Part shown: piece by piece, positions 17,981 to 27,586 of the stretch
How the letters are laid out: each line of letters opens with the position of its first letter
Numbering within the stretch: position 1 is the first letter of the stretch
Assembly (NCBI RefSeq): GCF_907164575.1
Contig: NZ_CAJQYY010000002.1
Coordinates: 248,001 to 312,000 of the forward strand
From: Paraburkholderia gardini
Lineage (GTDB): Bacteria; Pseudomonadota; Gammaproteobacteria; Burkholderiales; Burkholderiaceae
DNA length: 64,000 nucleotides
Reading direction: 5' to 3'
Notes under the pieces: generated by a model
What the model saw: only the letters and a program-made list of their open reading frames with translations
Told to the model about the DNA's origin: nothing
Databases searched by the model: none
Position numbers and translations under genes: made by a program

Positions 17981-19474
17981 ATGAACCCCAAGCCCAGCCT
18001 GAAACGCAACGCGCTCTTCAATTTCCTTGGAAGCGCACTGCCGATCATCGTTTCGCTGGTCACGGTGCCGCTCTATCTCCATCACATCGGCGCGGCGCGG
18101 TATGGCGTCCTCGCCATCGTATGGATGATGCAGGGCTACTTCGGCTATTTCGACCTCGGCCTTTCCGCGGCGACATCGAACCGGATCGCGCAACTGTCGG
18201 ACGCATCGCCGGCGGAACGCGAATCGGTATTGTGGACCGCGCTGGTTCTGAACACAGGCTTCGGTTTAATCGGCGGTCTCGTTCTGTTCGCCGTCGCGCG
18301 CACCCTGCTTGCGCAGTTTCATATCGATGCGTCGATCAACGCCGAGGTGCTGGCGGCGTTGCCCTGGATGGCCTGCTCCGTTCCGCTCGCGACCATCACC
18401 GGCGTTTTTTCCGGTGCGCTAAGCGGCCGGGAACAGTTCGGCCCGCTCAACGCGGTCCAGTTCGTCGGCATGCTGCTGTTCCAGATCGTGCCGCTCGTCA
18501 CCGCGATCGTCGTCGGGGCGAAACTGCAGTATCTGATTCCGGCGGCGATCCTCGGCAGCGCGGTATCGCTGCTGCTGATGATCGTCGTGGTGTGGCGGAA
18601 GTTTCCATTGCGATGCGCGGGGCGGCCGCGCAGGCGGCTCATCAAACCGCTTTTTTCCTACGGCGCCTGGATCACGGTCACCAATCTCGCCAGTCCGCTG
18701 CTGGAAACCGCCGACCGGCTCCTGATCGGCAGTGCGCTCGGGCCGCAGGCGGTGGCGTATTACCAGGTCCCATTCAACCTCGCGGTGCGGGTGCGAATCC
18801 TGCCCGGCGTCATTTCACGCACGCTCTTTCCACGGATGTCGGCACTCGCGACGCACAACGCCGCCGAACTGGCAACGAACGCCGTGCGCGGCCTCGCCGC
18901 GGCCATGACGCCGTTGATCGTTTTCGGCATTTTCCTGATGCAACCGTTTCTTACGCTGTGGACCGGCCACGATTTCGCGTCGAAAGCCACGTCGGTCGGT
19001 GAAACGATACTGGTCGGCGTCTGGATCAATTCGCTCGCCTTCATCCCGTACGGGCATCTGCAGGCGACGGGCAGGCCCGATGTTGTCGCGCGCTTTCACC
19101 TCTTCGAACTGGTTCCCTTTGTCGCGTTGCTCTGGTGGTCACTGCACGCTTTCGGCCTGATCGGCGCCGCGCTCGCATGGAGCGCGCGCTGCGCGGTCGA
19201 CGGCTTCCTGCTTTTCCGGGCGGCGGGCCTTGGCAGACAGTTGACCCGTCATCTCCTGATGCCCGGCCTGCTCGTGCTCGTGGCATACGGCGCCACGCTA
19301 CTGTTTCCATGGCCGTCGTGGCAGATCGTGACGGCGTGGATCGTCCTGACCGGCACGTCGCTCGTGTGGGTGTCGATCGCCGAGCCGCTGTTTCGCTCGA
19401 TGGCGGCGCGCGCGCTATCCGCGGTGCTCGCGCGCAGAGGACAGCGAACCGGAGCACCGAGACCGGAGCACTGA
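17981..19474 (+). CDS. polysaccharide flippase, Wzx/MOP family
   Basis: A 497-residue membrane protein with about 12-14 hydrophobic segments. The N-terminal ALFNFLGSALPIIVSLVTVP and YGVLAIVWMMQGYFGYFDLGL segments are typical of polysaccharide biosynthesis (RfbX-type) exporters. It should flip the undecaprenyl-pyrophosphate-linked EPS repeat unit to the periplasm for polymerisation by the Wzy-type protein at 28.8-30.3 kb. The ATG at 17981 (MNPKPSLKRN) was preferred to an upstream TTG. About 200 bases without a recognisable gene separate it from the SGNH gene. Confidence 0.9.
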   Translation: MNPKPSLKRNALFNFLGSALPIIVSLVTVPLYLHHIGAARYGVLAIVWMMQGYFGYFDLGLSAATSNRIAQLSDASPAERESVLWTALVLNTGFGLIGGLVLFAVARTLLAQFHIDASINAEVLAALPWMACSVPLATITGVFSGALSGREQFGPLNAVQFVGMLLFQIVPLVTAIVVGAKLQYLIPAAILGSAVSLLLMIVVVWRKFPLRCAGRPRRRLIKPLFSYGAWITVTNLASPLLETADRLLIGSALGPQAVAYYQVPFNLAVRVRILPGVISRTLFPRMSALATHNAAELATNAVRGLAAAMTPLIVFGIFLMQPFLTLWTGHDFASKATSVGETILVGVWINSLAFIPYGHLQATGRPDVVARFHLFELVPFVALLWWSLHAFGLIGAALAWSARCAVDGFLLFRAAGLGRQLTRHLLMPGLLVLVAYGATLLFPWPSWQIVTAWIVLTGTSLVWVSIAEPLFRSMAARALSAVLARRGQRTGAPRPEH

Positions 19475-19500
19475 CTGCTTTTTTCATCGGACACATCGTC

Positions 19501-20556
19501 ATGCGTATATCCGTTGCAATGGCCACCTACAATGGCTCAAGGTACATCCGGGAGCAGCTCGACAGTCTCGCCGGCCAGACGCTGCTGCCGTACGAACTCG
19601 TCGTCACCGACGACGGATCGACCGACGAAACGCTCGACATCGTCCAGGGGTTTGCTGAACATGCGCCGTTTCCTGTGCGGATCCACCGCAACCCCCGACG
19701 CCTGAACTTCGCCGACAACTTCCTTCGCGCCGCGTCGTTATGCCAGGGCGACTGGATCACGTTCTGCGATCAGGACGACGTCTGGCTCAAGGACAAGCTC
19801 GAACAGATCGTGCACGCGGCTTCACGCCCGGGCGTATCGATGGTCGCACATGGCGTGAAAACGGTAGATGCCGCGCTACGCCCGATCGCCGGCGTGGCCG
19901 CCCGTTGCCGTGTGCGTCGCGGCAACGGGCCGCAACGCCTTCCTCCGCTCGGGTTCTTCGCCGGACTGTGCATCGCATTCGACGCGGCGCTGCTGCCCCT
20001 GCTTGCCCATTCCCGCTTTCCCGACGCGCACAACAACCGTTTCGAGGCGGCTCACGACAAATGGGTCTCGACGATCGCCGACGCGGTGGGGACGGTCAGG
20101 TACATCCGCAAGTCGTTGACGCTGTACCGGCAGCACGAAGTGAACACCTGCGGAGCGGCGCCACGGACGCTGAAGAACAGATGGCACCTGGTCACGACCG
20201 CCGGTGCGTCGACCTATCATGACAACGCCGCGCTCGCGCAGCGCTACAGCGAGGTGTTCCATGAACTGGCCGCATCGTCACCCGATGCGCGCTGGCGAGA
20301 ACGTCTGGAAAAAGCGGCCCGCCGGTATGAACGAACGCGCGATTTCCTGCTGGCGCGTGCGGCGCTGTATCGGGCAACCAGTCTGCCCGCGAGACTCTAC
20401 CTGTTCGCCCGGCTGAGCGTGCTGGGACTGTATCGCTTCAATCCGGTGCGCCCGCCGCTCCAGGCCTTTGCCAAAGATCTCTGCGCAGTATGGAGACCGT
20501 TGCCCCGACGGGCGATGCCGGCGCAGGAAGCCACCAGTGTGGAAACGAAATCCTGA
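19501..20556 (+). CDS. glycosyltransferase family 2
   Basis: A 351-residue cytosolic enzyme with a GT-A fold. The nucleotide-sugar site reads VAMATYNGSRYI then VVTDDGSTDET, and the metal-binding DXD is in FCDQDDVWLKDKLEQI, a form common in rhamnosyl/galactosyl-type GT2 enzymes. It should add one sugar to the lipid-linked EPS repeat. It is the last gene of the plus block, 26 bases after the flippase, and converges on the GT4 at 20729. ATG 19501 gives MRISVAMATYNG. Confidence 0.89.
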   Translation: MRISVAMATYNGSRYIREQLDSLAGQTLLPYELVVTDDGSTDETLDIVQGFAEHAPFPVRIHRNPRRLNFADNFLRAASLCQGDWITFCDQDDVWLKDKLEQIVHAASRPGVSMVAHGVKTVDAALRPIAGVAARCRVRRGNGPQRLPPLGFFAGLCIAFDAALLPLLAHSRFPDAHNNRFEAAHDKWVSTIADAVGTVRYIRKSLTLYRQHEVNTCGAAPRTLKNRWHLVTTAGASTYHDNAALAQRYSEVFHELAASSPDARWRERLEKAARRYERTRDFLLARAALYRATSLPARLYLFARLSVLGLYRFNPVRPPLQAFAKDLCAVWRPLPRRAMPAQEATSVETKS

Positions 20557-20728
20557 ACGAAGCGGGCGGGCGATGAAAAGCGTGTCGCCCCAAAACGTTG
20601 TCAGTCGCGGTGCACGTGTCCGGGCACGGCCGCGCCTCGCGCGCGGCAACTGAAGCAGTACGCGCCCGTCGTTGCCATCCAGGCGACGACAGGCTCGTGC
20701 CGCAAGGCGCAAGGACCCGCCGTCAGCG

Positions 20729-21880
20729 TCAGGCGCGTACCGGCATCCGGCGTTGCCGGCGCTGACAATACAGCAGCTCGAAGCGGGCGGCGAGATCGGT
20801 CCACGAGTAGTTGACAGCCGTTGCCAGCGCGCCGCGGCGCAGCGCGAGCCATCGTTCGCGATCGTCGATCACGCCGGCAATCGCCATTTCCAGTGCGTTC
20901 GCGTCACGCGGCGGCACGACAATCCCGTTAACACCATCGCGCATGTATTCACGAGGCCCCGGGATGTCGGAGATGACCGGCACCAGTCCGCAGGCCATCG
21001 CCTCCAGCGGTGCCATGCCGAATCCTTCGGTCAGCGACGGGAAAGCGAAGACCTGATAGCCGCCAAGCAGCGCCGGCAGTTCCTTGTTGTCATAGCGCGG
21101 GACGACTGTGATCCGCGCGCGGACCGCCTCTGGAAATGCGGCCAGCACCTCGGCCTCGGTGCTGCCCGTACCAAACAGGCCGAGATTCACGTGCGGATAG
21201 CGCGTGAGGACGTTCGTCATGGCCTCGGTCAGATAGGTAAATCCCTTCCAGAAGACCGCACGGCCGGCGAACGCCACGTTGACCGGCCCTGCCGTTGCGG
21301 AGGTGCCGGCGATCAGGTGCCGCGCGACGCGCGCGAAGCACTCGTCGATGCCGTTGCCGATCTTCTCGATATGCGCGGCATCGACACCGAAGCGGGTCTC
21401 CGCATACTCGCGTTCGGCCTCATTGAGGACCAGCGACACATCCGCCAGCTTGAACGAGCGGCGGCACTCCCACAGCCGGTAGCCGCCGCCGTAGATCGGA
21501 TATTTCCACGACATGGCGGTGTGACCATCCTTGCAGCTCTCGACGAACAGATCGTGGCCCATGTGTTCGAGACCATGGCTGCGCGTCAGGGTCAACTGAT
21601 GTCGACGCCATCCTGTCAGGCGCCGTGCAAGATTGACGACCCAGCCGTCTCCCGATGACAGATCGAGTACATCGTATTCCGGATGCGCGAGCACATGCCC
21701 GAACAGAAACCAGGGAAAGAGAATGGCGCGCAGTTTTCCACGCGCCCAGCCGATGTTGTCGAACGATACGGTCGTGACGCGATGTCCCCGTTGCGCGAGT
21801 GCTTCGGCAAGCTTGACGGTCACGCCGGGCGCACCCGTGCTGCCGTCGAGTTCATGATGGATCGAGAGAAGAATGTTCAT
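20729..21880 (-). CDS. glycosyltransferase family 4
   Basis: A 383-residue GT-B enzyme. The N-terminal half begins MNILLSIHHELDGSTGAPGV; the C-terminal donor domain has VAFAGRAVFWKGFTYL and the E-x7-E motif in EGFGMAPLEAMACG. It should be a retaining transferase of the EPS pathway; the sugar is not predictable. It is the last gene of the seven-gene minus block starting with the Wzy-type gene and lies 23 bases after the GT2. A longer in-frame upstream start was rejected because it precedes the fold. Confidence 0.9.
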   Translation of the reverse strand: MNILLSIHHELDGSTGAPGVTVKLAEALAQRGHRVTTVSFDNIGWARGKLRAILFPWFLFGHVLAHPEYDVLDLSSGDGWVVNLARRLTGWRRHQLTLTRSHGLEHMGHDLFVESCKDGHTAMSWKYPIYGGGYRLWECRRSFKLADVSLVLNEAEREYAETRFGVDAAHIEKIGNGIDECFARVARHLIAGTSATAGPVNVAFAGRAVFWKGFTYLTEAMTNVLTRYPHVNLGLFGTGSTEAEVLAAFPEAVRARITVVPRYDNKELPALLGGYQVFAFPSLTEGFGMAPLEAMACGLVPVISDIPGPREYMRDGVNGIVVPPRDANALEMAIAGVIDDRERWLALRRGALATAVNYSWTDLAARFELLYCQRRQRRMPVRA

Positions 21881-21903
21881 GGGATTTTTGCAGGGTGAGC
21901 GTC

Positions 21904-22851
21904 TCAGATCGCCTTGCGCGGGCCAACGACGCGCGCGACATTGGAACGGCGGATGATCGGCACCAGTGAGCCGATCGATTTTCTGCGCACCAGATACAGC
22001 AACAGGTGGATGAAATACCAGCTCGTGAATGCACACAGCTTCAGCACATCGGGTTCGATCCGTCCATAGCGCTTGATGCCGACGTAGAGTCGGGCCGCTT
22101 CGCAGTTCACCTGATAGCGCGTGAGTCCGCCGCGCGGATCGCGGTTGTGCAGGACTCCGCTACCCGGCAGCGTATCGCGCGCACGCAGCGCCGGCACGAG
22201 CTCGATCGAGTGGCCGGTCCGCAGCGCCCGTAGCAGCAGTTCCGCATCCTCGATGCCAAAGAAGATGTTTTCGTCCCACTCGTCATGACGGAACAGCGCC
22301 GCCGGAAATACGGCCGCGTGAATGTTCACGCATTGCGGCGCATCGCCTTCGGTGAAGTAGCCCATGAACGAAAGGCGCAGCGGCCGGCATTCATGGATGT
22401 GCGGTCCACTCGACGCGCCGCCCGTCAGAATCACGGCATGGCGCCTTGCTGGTGGTAGTTGCGCAAGGCGATCGCGCGCGACCGCAAAGAAATCCACCGC
22501 GAGCTGGATGTCGTCGTCGACGAACGACACATAGTCGCATTCGGGCCGATGAGCGAGGCAGTGGCGCATCGCATTGTTGCGGTTCGCGCACACACCGCGG
22601 CGTGGCCCTTCCAGATAGACCACACCCGGATGCCGCGCGACGACCGCTGCATTCGCCGCGCGTGTCGCGGCGTCCGGAGAGTCGTCGCTGACGACGACGC
22701 AGTCCGCGCGCGGCACGCAGCGCTCAAGATTGTCGAGACAGGCGGCCAGTGTGTCGACGCGGCTCATCGTCGTCACGCAGACGCCAAAAGCCGGCGCATG
22801 AGCGGGATCGACGTAGTCCGGAGAAACCGGATCCTTCGTGAAGGTGTTCAT
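21904..22851 (-). CDS. glycosyltransferase family 2
   Basis: A 315-residue GT-A enzyme. It has GVCVTTMSRVDTLAACLDNL, VVVSDDSPD, the NRNNAMRHCL segment, and a DXD in SFVDDDIQL. The acceptor part has ENIFFGIEDAELLLRAL. Its ATG overlaps the upstream GT4 stop as ATGA, showing coupled translation. A C-terminal hydrophobic segment (FTSWYFIHLLLYLV) may associate it with the membrane. Confidence 0.88.
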   Translation of the reverse strand: MNTFTKDPVSPDYVDPAHAPAFGVCVTTMSRVDTLAACLDNLERCVPRADCVVVSDDSPDAATRAANAAVVARHPGVVYLEGPRRGVCANRNNAMRHCLAHRPECDYVSFVDDDIQLAVDFFAVARDRLAQLPPARRHAVILTGGASSGPHIHECRPLRLSFMGYFTEGDAPQCVNIHAAVFPAALFRHDEWDENIFFGIEDAELLLRALRTGHSIELVPALRARDTLPGSGVLHNRDPRGGLTRYQVNCEAARLYVGIKRYGRIEPDVLKLCAFTSWYFIHLLLYLVRRKSIGSLVPIIRRSNVARVVGPRKAI

Positions 22852-23972
22852 CGTACGACTCCGTCGGGAGAAGCGGGACGCCGTATCGGCACCGCCGCCG
22901 GGCGAGGACCGAGTGCATCGAGCGTGCGTTCGTACAGGGACAGATACGCTTCGCAGACGTGCGCCGCGCTGAATGACTCGATGTTGTGCCGCGCCCGTCT
23001 TGCGAGTGTCCTGCGCGCATCTTCATCCTTCATCAGCACCTCGAGCGCGGCCGCGAGCGCCTCCGGTGCCGCCGGCGGCACGAGCAGACCCGCCTCGCCG
23101 CCGTCCAGCATCTCCGGATTGCCGTCGACGCGCGTCGCGACGATCGCACACCCTGCTTCGCGCGCTTCGCTCAGCACGAGACCGCCTGGCTCCTTGTGCG
23201 AAGCAAGCACGAATACATCGGCCTCGGCCAGATACGCGCGCGGATTCGCGATGAAGCCGGTGAAATGCGTCTGCCCGGCCACGCCGAGCTGCTCCGCGAG
23301 CGCTTCCATTGCCTGACGATCGGGACCTTCGCCGACCAGGTAAAGCGACGCGCCTGGCATCCGCGTGATGAGTTGGGCAAACGCACGCAGCAGGTCCTGA
23401 ATGCCCTTGCGCTGCGACATGCCCGCGACGGTCACGATATTCGGATGCGCGAGCGCCGGCGATGCCGGCATGGGCACACCCGCGAAGCGCGGTGTGCCGA
23501 TCGTCCCGTTGCGAATCACATGAATGCGCTGCCGCGGCACGCCGCGCCGGCTCATCGACGCGCCGACCGCTTCGCTCACGGCCACGACACAATCACCAAA
23601 GCGCATCAGCCAGGCGCTTTTCTGGAACTCGTTATGCACGGTTGTCACGAGGATGTATTCGCGACGTACCGAGCCGAAGCGCGCGAGCAGCGCGCCCGTC
23701 ATCATGTGTGCGTGAACGACGTCCGGCCCGATGCGCGCGAGCAGCCGGTTGAAGCCGGCGAGCATCGCGGGAATGCGCCACGGCTCGCGAGCCTGGCGCA
23801 GTACGATGTGCTGCACACCGTGACGGGCAAGCAATTCCTCGAAGCCGCCGCCCGACGATGCCACCGTGACCTCGTGACCGGCGTCGGCCTGCAGGCAGGC
23901 GAGATCGATCATCATGTTGACGATGCCATTTCCGGTGTTTCGCACGTGATTGGCGAGGTGAACGATTTTCAT
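22848..23972 (-). CDS. glycosyltransferase family 4
   Basis: A 374-residue GT-B enzyme starting MKIVHLANHVRNTGNGIVNM. The N-terminal domain has DVVHAHMMTGALLARF; the donor domain has TVAGMSQRKGIQDLLRAF and the E-x7-E motif EPGGLVLSEAREAGC. It resembles lipopolysaccharide/EPS transferases of the WaaG type. It overlaps the following GT2 by 4 bases and begins 15 bases after the beta-propeller gene. Confidence 0.9.
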   Translation of the reverse strand: MKIVHLANHVRNTGNGIVNMMIDLACLQADAGHEVTVASSGGGFEELLARHGVQHIVLRQAREPWRIPAMLAGFNRLLARIGPDVVHAHMMTGALLARFGSVRREYILVTTVHNEFQKSAWLMRFGDCVVAVSEAVGASMSRRGVPRQRIHVIRNGTIGTPRFAGVPMPASPALAHPNIVTVAGMSQRKGIQDLLRAFAQLITRMPGASLYLVGEGPDRQAMEALAEQLGVAGQTHFTGFIANPRAYLAEADVFVLASHKEPGGLVLSEAREAGCAIVATRVDGNPEMLDGGEAGLLVPPAAPEALAAALEVLMKDEDARRTLARRARHNIESFSAAHVCEAYLSLYERTLDALGPRPAAVPIRRPASPDGVVR

Positions 23973-23987
23973 GAGTCGTCCGCGGGT

Positions 23988-26426
23988 TCAGTGAGCAGTG
24001 AGAGAGGACACGGCGACCGGATGCGGTGGCGGTGTGACGCGATACATCATGACCTTGCCGTGCGCGTCCTCCTCGACGAACACGAGGTATTCACCCGAGG
24101 CGAGACGATGCGCGGTAACCGGCATCGATACGTCGATCCAGCCGCTCGTCGCGCCGACTTCCGGACCGGGCACGAGACGGCCCGCGTCGCGGCCGGTTGC
24201 GCGCTCATAGACGCGCACGATGCCGGTCATCGTTTCGGCGGCGAAGATATAGTCGCCCTCGACAGCGAAACCATTGATTGCCTGAGTCTCCGGCGGCCCC
24301 TGGTCCGGCAGATCGATCATGTAACGCAATACCGGGTGTCCGCTCGTCCAGTGGTCGTAGCGTGCGAGCGTCGAGCCCGCGCTGTTCCAGTTGCTCGACA
24401 CATACGGCCGTTCAGGCGTCGAGCCGGAAACGAACAGCGTGTCATCCGCCGCCACGTAGTTCAGACGATCGATGCGCGTGAATCCGGACGGCATCGGCCA
24501 CAACTGCATCGATGCATAGTGATAGACAGGATTGCCGGTGCTGTCGAAACCCTCGAGCGGAAAGCGCCGGATGCCCGTCGATTCAGTCGCTTCCCAGACG
24601 GCGCCGCGTTCATCGACCCACCAGCCACCGAGCGTCGGCGCGTTTTTCGCGCCTGCGGTCTGCTCGAAATCGCGGACTGCGAAACGGCTCTTGCCCGCGG
24701 TGTCGCGCCAGATCCATTCGCCAGCCGGCGGCTGCTTCGGCGGCCACGCGCCGGCGATATGAGACCCGGAAAACATGCCCGACGGGATGGCGATTTCGCT
24801 ATCGGACGTGAAGCGGTAGATACGCAAGCACTCGGACGTCATATCGATCGTGAACAACAGACGCCGCCCGTCGACATCGCGCACGAGCGGCATCCCGCGA
24901 TTGCCCTGCCGCATATGAAAAAGCGGGTCCCACGGGTAATGGAAGCGGTCGGCGGTATAGCCCGCATACGACCACTCCTGCCCGGGCGGGCGCGACAGAT
25001 CCAGCGTGAAGCGCTTGCTGCCGCTGTACACCGACGGCGGATCGCCACCGGCGAACTGTGCGCCATCGACGAACAGCAGACCCTGCAGACTGAAGCGCCG
25101 CTTGCCGTCCGGCGTATAGCTCTCGATCAGCGCACCATCGTTGTGGCCGGTGCCGCTGTCGAAACCACGCGGCCCCCAGTTGTTCATCGACACGTACACA
25201 TTGCCGGCGCGATCCACGCCGACGCCCGTCAACCCGTTAAAGCGCAACGGCCCCACCGCGCCGGCCCGGCCGGCGTAGATCCCGCCTGTTTCGCCCAGCG
25301 TCGCCGACAGTCGCATGGAACTTCCCCCGTGAACGGATTGGTCCGGCAGCTTGTGGTCCGGCGCGAGCGCCGCATCCGCAGCCGTGAAGATCAGCACCTG
25401 CTGACGCGGGCCGTTGTCCGCGATGAACAGACGGCCACGCGCGTCGAGCGTCAGATCCACAGGCACCGTGTCCGGGGGCAACGTCAGCTCGCCGGTCGGA
25501 GTGCCATCGCGTTTATAGTGGACAACCCGGCGTGAGCCGTCTGTGCGGATGCCCTCAATAATCCACAGCGAACCGTCCGGCGCGAGCGCGAGACGACCTG
25601 GCTCGTGAACCGGAAAGCTGCCGGTGGGCTGCATCGAACGCGCGTCGAATATCTCGACGCGGTTCTCCGCGATGTTCGAGACGAAAAGCGTCGTCGCATC
25701 CGCGGCGAGCCCGTGGATCGACTGGTCTTCACTCGCCGGCGAGGTCGCGATGCGCAGGAACGTGTTCGGGCTGCCGGCCCAGTTCATCTGCCCTTCGAAC
25801 GGCACGCCCTTGCGGATGTCGGAGCGCAGGCGGCGGGACACGCCGTACCATTCGACGCCCTCCGGCGGCAGGTTTTTCTCGATGGCTGCCTTTGCGCCCT
25901 GGCTCGATACGAGCTGCGCGACGAAAACGTAATCGTTGTTGACGGCGATGGCGTCACCGCCGGATTTGCCCCAGCTATGCGACTCACCGCCGTAGCCGAG
26001 CAGCTGGCCATCGCGATAGTGGCCGATCTCGCCGCCGCCTTCGTCCCAGGGGGCGTTCGTGAATACATCGCCCTCCGGCGTGACGGCGATCGCCGCGACG
26101 TCGATCTGGACCCAGCGCTGGTTTGCGTAACCCCAGGTATTGCCGATCCACGACGTGCGATACGACAGCCCTGGGCGCGCGACGACGCCCAGCGCCCGCG
26201 GAACCGTTGCGGCAGCCGCGGCCTCCATGTCGATCGCAGCCGGTGTGGAAGACATGGAAGCGGCAGTGGCGACAATGCGCGACGCGGCCCCGGGTGTTTC
26301 CGCCGGACTCGTCGCCGCGCCACCCTGCCCCGCGCCGGGAAACATCGCCAGCAACGGCAGCGACAGCGCACCCGTGAAGACAAGGTAATCGAAGGTACGT
26401 CGTCCGATGCGTGGCATGGCTGTCAT
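23988..26426 (-). CDS. exported NHL/SMP-30-like beta-propeller protein
   Basis: An 812-residue protein of unknown function. The N-terminus has a twin-arginine-like stretch (R9-R10-T-F12) before a hydrophobic segment (about 14-30), so export by Tat or Sec is likely. The rest is built of repeated beta-blade elements resembling NHL/SGL propellers: GDVFTNAPWDEGG, LFVSNIAENRVEIFD, GRLFIADNGPRQQVLIF, GVGVDRAGNVYVSMNNWG, IFAAETMTGIVRVYERATG. No catalytic residues are recognised. It is cotranscribed between glycosyltransferases (5- and 15-base gaps). It could bind, process or anchor the polysaccharide. Confidence 0.68.
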   Translation of the reverse strand: MTAMPRIGRRTFDYLVFTGALSLPLLAMFPGAGQGGAATSPAETPGAASRIVATAASMSSTPAAIDMEAAAAATVPRALGVVARPGLSYRTSWIGNTWGYANQRWVQIDVAAIAVTPEGDVFTNAPWDEGGGEIGHYRDGQLLGYGGESHSWGKSGGDAIAVNNDYVFVAQLVSSQGAKAAIEKNLPPEGVEWYGVSRRLRSDIRKGVPFEGQMNWAGSPNTFLRIATSPASEDQSIHGLAADATTLFVSNIAENRVEIFDARSMQPTGSFPVHEPGRLALAPDGSLWIIEGIRTDGSRRVVHYKRDGTPTGELTLPPDTVPVDLTLDARGRLFIADNGPRQQVLIFTAADAALAPDHKLPDQSVHGGSSMRLSATLGETGGIYAGRAGAVGPLRFNGLTGVGVDRAGNVYVSMNNWGPRGFDSGTGHNDGALIESYTPDGKRRFSLQGLLFVDGAQFAGGDPPSVYSGSKRFTLDLSRPPGQEWSYAGYTADRFHYPWDPLFHMRQGNRGMPLVRDVDGRRLLFTIDMTSECLRIYRFTSDSEIAIPSGMFSGSHIAGAWPPKQPPAGEWIWRDTAGKSRFAVRDFEQTAGAKNAPTLGGWWVDERGAVWEATESTGIRRFPLEGFDSTGNPVYHYASMQLWPMPSGFTRIDRLNYVAADDTLFVSGSTPERPYVSSNWNSAGSTLARYDHWTSGHPVLRYMIDLPDQGPPETQAINGFAVEGDYIFAAETMTGIVRVYERATGRDAGRLVPGPEVGATSGWIDVSMPVTAHRLASGEYLVFVEEDAHGKVMMYRVTPPPHPVAVSSLTAH

Positions 26427-26431
26427 TCCGC

Positions 26432-27586
26432 TCAGAAAGCGTCGATGGCTTCGCGATAGACCCTGGCGACCTGAGCTGCCACGACAGGATGGTCGAAGCG
26501 CGCGCGCGCGTAGGCACGACAGGCTTCGGCATCGGGCAATACGCGCCGGCCGAGCAGCGCATCGGACAGTCCGCTGCCGATCGCGTGAAAACCGCCCGAC
26601 GGCAAGACCAGGTCGGGTGAAAGCGGCGTCACGGCTTCGGGCAGGCCGCCGACCGGCGTCACCAGCACCGGCGTACCCGCTGCGAGCGATTCGATGGTCG
26701 TGAGCCCGAAGCCTTCCAGCGCGACGGTCGGCACGACGGTGACATCCGCCGCGGTGAACCAGAGCGGCAATGCCTCATCGGATACGAAACCGGCGAGCCG
26801 CACCTGCTTCTCGAGACCGCGCATCTGGATACGCGCCTGCAACGCCGGCTCCAGTGGACCTTTGCCCGCGATGGTCAGCAACACATCGGGCACGGCCTGC
26901 TTGACCACGAACATCGCGTCGATCAGGTCCTCGAGCCCCATGCGCGACACGAGCCGCCGCACGCAAAAGAGCTGCGGCCGGTCGAGCGGCAGACCGAGCC
27001 GCTCGCGCGCGTCGCGTTTCGTGACGCCCGTATCGAAACGGTTCACGTCGACGCAGCCGGGCACCACGTGAATGCGGTCCTCGCGCACGCGGTAAGAGGT
27101 CCGCAAAAGATCCCCAAACGCGTTCGACAGCACAATGTGCCGGGTACCACCCTGATAGACGAACCGTTCGAGCGAATGCCGCACGGTGCGTGAAAGGCGG
27201 CCTCGCCCCTCCGAACCGGACTCGTCTGCCCAGGGGCCGTGGAAATGAACCACTTTCGGCACACTGCGGAAAATGCCCGTCGTGGGCATCGTGTAAAGCG
27301 CGAAGTGAGTCGCGACGACATCGGGCATGCGGATTTCCCGCAGCCGGCGGGAATGCACGCGAGCGGCCCACAGCCGCGTCCCGAGCCTCGACTGTGCCGC
27401 CGCGAACGCTTCCACCACACCGCCCGACGCTTCACGCACGGCAGGACTGCCCGCCACCAGCCCACGCACATTCACACCCTGCGCGGGCAACGACTTGACG
27501 AGCGCCATGAACATGCGGTCAAGGCCGCCAGGCCGCTCGCCGAACCAGTGCATGCCGAGTTGCAGGGAATCGATTGTCGGGCTCAT
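26432..27586 (-). CDS. glycosyltransferase family 4
   Basis: A 384-residue GT-B enzyme. The start is ATG 27586, which overlaps the upstream GT4 stop as ATGA. It has HWFGERPGGLDRMFMAL near the N-terminus, PKVVHFHGPWADES, the donor-domain segment LFCVRRLVSRMGLEDLI, and E-x7-E in EGFGLTTIESLAAGTPV. Its role is sugar addition in EPS repeat assembly; donor and acceptor are unknown. Confidence 0.9.
   Translation of the reverse strand: MSPTIDSLQLGMHWFGERPGGLDRMFMALVKSLPAQGVNVRGLVAGSPAVREASGGVVEAFAAAQSRLGTRLWAARVHSRRLREIRMPDVVATHFALYTMPTTGIFRSVPKVVHFHGPWADESGSEGRGRLSRTVRHSLERFVYQGGTRHIVLSNAFGDLLRTSYRVREDRIHVVPGCVDVNRFDTGVTKRDARERLGLPLDRPQLFCVRRLVSRMGLEDLIDAMFVVKQAVPDVLLTIAGKGPLEPALQARIQMRGLEKQVRLAGFVSDEALPLWFTAADVTVVPTVALEGFGLTTIESLAAGTPVLVTPVGGLPEAVTPLSPDLVLPSGGFHAIGSGLSDALLGRRVLPDAEACRAYARARFDHPVVAAQVARVYREAIDAF

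Noticed and set aside
20601..20852. Short minus-strand frame ending with a CFSC motif between two convergent glycosyltransferases
   Set aside because: The first half overlaps the GT4 3' end in another frame, and there is no good start site near the CFSC part.
22986..25535. 849-codon open frame on the plus strand
   Set aside because: Antisense to a GT4 gene and the beta-propeller gene, both with coherent domain structure and short operon gaps.
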